A stretch of 7,402 nt of DNA, from the NCBI GenBank assembly GCA_019242065.1, contig JAFAWJ010000365.1, forward strand, positions 1 through 7,402, written 5' to 3'. The DNA comes from Chloroflexota bacterium. Lineage in GTDB: Bacteria > Chloroflexota > UBA6077 > CF-72. The notes below the pieces were generated by a model. That model saw only the letters and a list, made by a program, of their open reading frames with translations. It ran no database searches and was not told the origin of the DNA. The position numbers were made by a program, and so were the translations under genes. The first letter of the stretch is position 1; every line of letters begins with the position of its first letter. Below, piece after piece: positions 7,075 to 7,402 of this stretch.

Positions 7075-7098
7075 GGAGACCGCGCATGCGCGGTCTCC
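7075..7098. repeat. 24-base perfect palindrome 1 of 3 (core GCATGC)
   Basis: Arm GGAGACCGC, core GCATGC, arm GCGGTCTCC, symmetric about 7086/7087. As RNA it would form a 10-bp stem with a CAUG loop. A G-T pair (7074/7099) could extend the stem. It begins 13 bases after the MFS stop. Confidence 0.95.
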
Positions 7099-7099
7099 T

Positions 7100-7123
7100 C
7101 AGTTGGGCGCATGCGCCCAACTG
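7100..7123. repeat. 24-base perfect palindrome 2 of 3 (core GCATGC)
   Basis: Arm CAGTTGGGC, core GCATGC, arm GCCCAACTG, symmetric about 7111/7112. It is one base after palindrome 1. Its arms share no evident sequence with those of palindrome 1, although length and core are the same. Confidence 0.95.
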
Positions 7124-7147
7124 CCCAGCGGTGCATGCACCGCTGGG
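7124..7147. repeat. 24-base perfect palindrome 3 of 3 (core GCATGC)
   Basis: Arm CCCAGCGGT, core GCATGC, arm ACCGCTGGG, symmetric about 7135/7136. It abuts palindrome 2 with no spacer. A G-T pair (7123/7148) could extend the stem at the cost of palindrome 2's outer pair. Confidence 0.95.
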
Positions 7148-7164
7148 TGCTAACGCAACGGTCA

Positions 7165-7180
7165 GGGGGCTGCCGCCCCC
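7165..7180. repeat. GC-rich hairpin (GGGGGC / GCCCCC)
   Basis: GGGGGC (7165-7170) and GCCCCC (7175-7180) form a 6-bp all-GC stem with a TGCC loop. There is no following T run, so it is not a classical intrinsic terminator on the plus strand. The G run could pair instead with the C run at 7214-7219, and CGCCGC (7181-7186) with GCGGCG (7207-7212), giving a larger alternative fold. It may be part of a dispersed intergenic element or a transcription-end structure after the MFS gene. Confidence 0.6.
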
Positions 7181-7238
7181 CGCCGCCGTTCGCTGCGCTC
7201 ACTCCCGCGGCGACCCCCCGCGTACGTGCTGTCCGCGA

Positions 7239-7258
7239 CTCGCAAGTTTTTGTGCGAG
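7239..7258. repeat. Inverted repeat with T-rich loop (CTCGCA / TGCGAG)
   Basis: CTCGCA (7239-7244) and TGCGAG (7253-7258) flank the 8-base spacer AGTTTTTG. It lies 45 bases upstream of the oxidoreductase ATG at 7304, so it could be an operator for that gene or a leader hairpin. The T run is inside the loop, not after the stem, which argues against a plus-strand terminator. Confidence 0.4.
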
Positions 7259-7303
7259 ACCTCGACTGCCAAATTGAGCGAACTTTGGGTAAAAATGCCC
7301 ACA

Positions 7304-7402
7304 ATGCGCGTTGGAGTAATTGGAACGGGCTACTGGGCCACTACGGTCCATGGCCGCGGCGTCAGGGATCACCCGACCGCCGAACTGGTAGGCCTCTGGG
7401 GC
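7304..7402 (+). CDS. Gfo/Idh/MocA-family oxidoreductase, N-terminus (3' end outside window)
   Basis: The 33 residues visible before the window ends begin MRVGVIGTGYWA, a first beta strand followed by the Rossmann dinucleotide-binding motif GxGxxA (Gly7, Gly9, Ala12). The segment after it, HPTAELVGLWG, matches the second strand of Gfo/Idh/MocA enzymes (typically HP-x-AELVAV). Members are cytoplasmic NAD(P)-dependent oxidoreductases acting on sugars, inositols or similar alcohols. The substrate cannot be guessed from the N-terminus. An in-frame ATG at 7295 would add MPT; neither start has a strong ribosome binding site, although GGGT lies at 7287-7290. Being separated from the MFS gene by the palindrome-rich spacer, it is probably a separate transcription unit. 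Confidence 0.82.
   Translation, partial: MRVGVIGTGYWATTVHGRGVRDHPTAELVGLWG

Noticed and set aside
7075..7147. CRISPR array
   Set aside because: The repeated units are palindromes sharing only a 6-base core, with no identical repeats separated by spacers of constant length, and no cas gene is present.
7075..7180. Intrinsic terminator after the exporter gene
   Set aside because: The stems are strong, but none is followed by a T run on the plus strand, so a classical Rho-independent terminator is not supported; a role in transcript ending by another route remains possible.
7065..7304. 79-codon minus-strand open frame over the palindrome spacer
   Set aside because: It runs through all the inverted repeats, has no family resemblance and no convincing ribosome binding site.

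Overview
The window is high-G+C bacterial DNA. It is densely coded and carries no tRNA, rRNA, insertion sequence or CRISPR array that I can see. One secreted protein joins a golvesin-type domain, a long Ala/Ser/Thr/Pro linker, two SH3-like modules and an L,D-transpeptidase domain. Together with the GC-rich codon use and GTG starts, this best fits a Chloroflexota (Thermomicrobia-like) genome, with an actinobacterium as the alternative. That placement is inference; there is no marker gene.

Layout: (1) 2-325 (+), the C-terminal part of a MarR-family repressor cut by the window edge. (2) 363-2285 (+), a CLC-type anion channel/transporter with two C-terminal CBS domains. (3) 2280-3854 (-), a secreted multidomain L,D-transpeptidase whose stop lies inside the tail of the CLC gene, so the two genes converge with a 6-base overlap. 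(4) 3855-4010, a 156-base divergent intergenic region with a ribosome binding site for the transpeptidase and a short inverted repeat. (5) 4011-4550 (+), an O6-alkylguanine-DNA alkyltransferase (Ogt/MGMT type). (6) 4547-5500 (+), a LysR-family regulator starting on a GTG that overlaps the alkyltransferase stop by 4 bases. (7) 5547-7061 (+), a 14-TM DHA2-type major facilitator exporter. (8) 7062-7303, a gene-poor spacer full of inverted repeats. (9) 7304-7402 (+), the N-terminus of a Gfo/Idh/MocA-type NAD(P)-dependent oxidoreductase cut by the window edge.

The alkyltransferase, LysR and MFS genes run on one strand with a 4-base overlap and then a 46-base gap. They look like one transcription unit that could pair DNA alkylation repair with a regulated efflux pump. 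The MarR and CLC genes are 37 bases apart and may also be co-transcribed.

The most striking non-coding structure follows the MFS gene. Three perfect 24-base palindromes sit almost end to end (7075-7098, 7100-7123, 7124-7147). All three share the core GCATGC, but each has a different pair of 9-base arms whose self-complementarity is kept. A GC-rich hairpin and a second hairpin with T residues in its loop follow before the next gene. I find no gene-free stretch over 300 bases.
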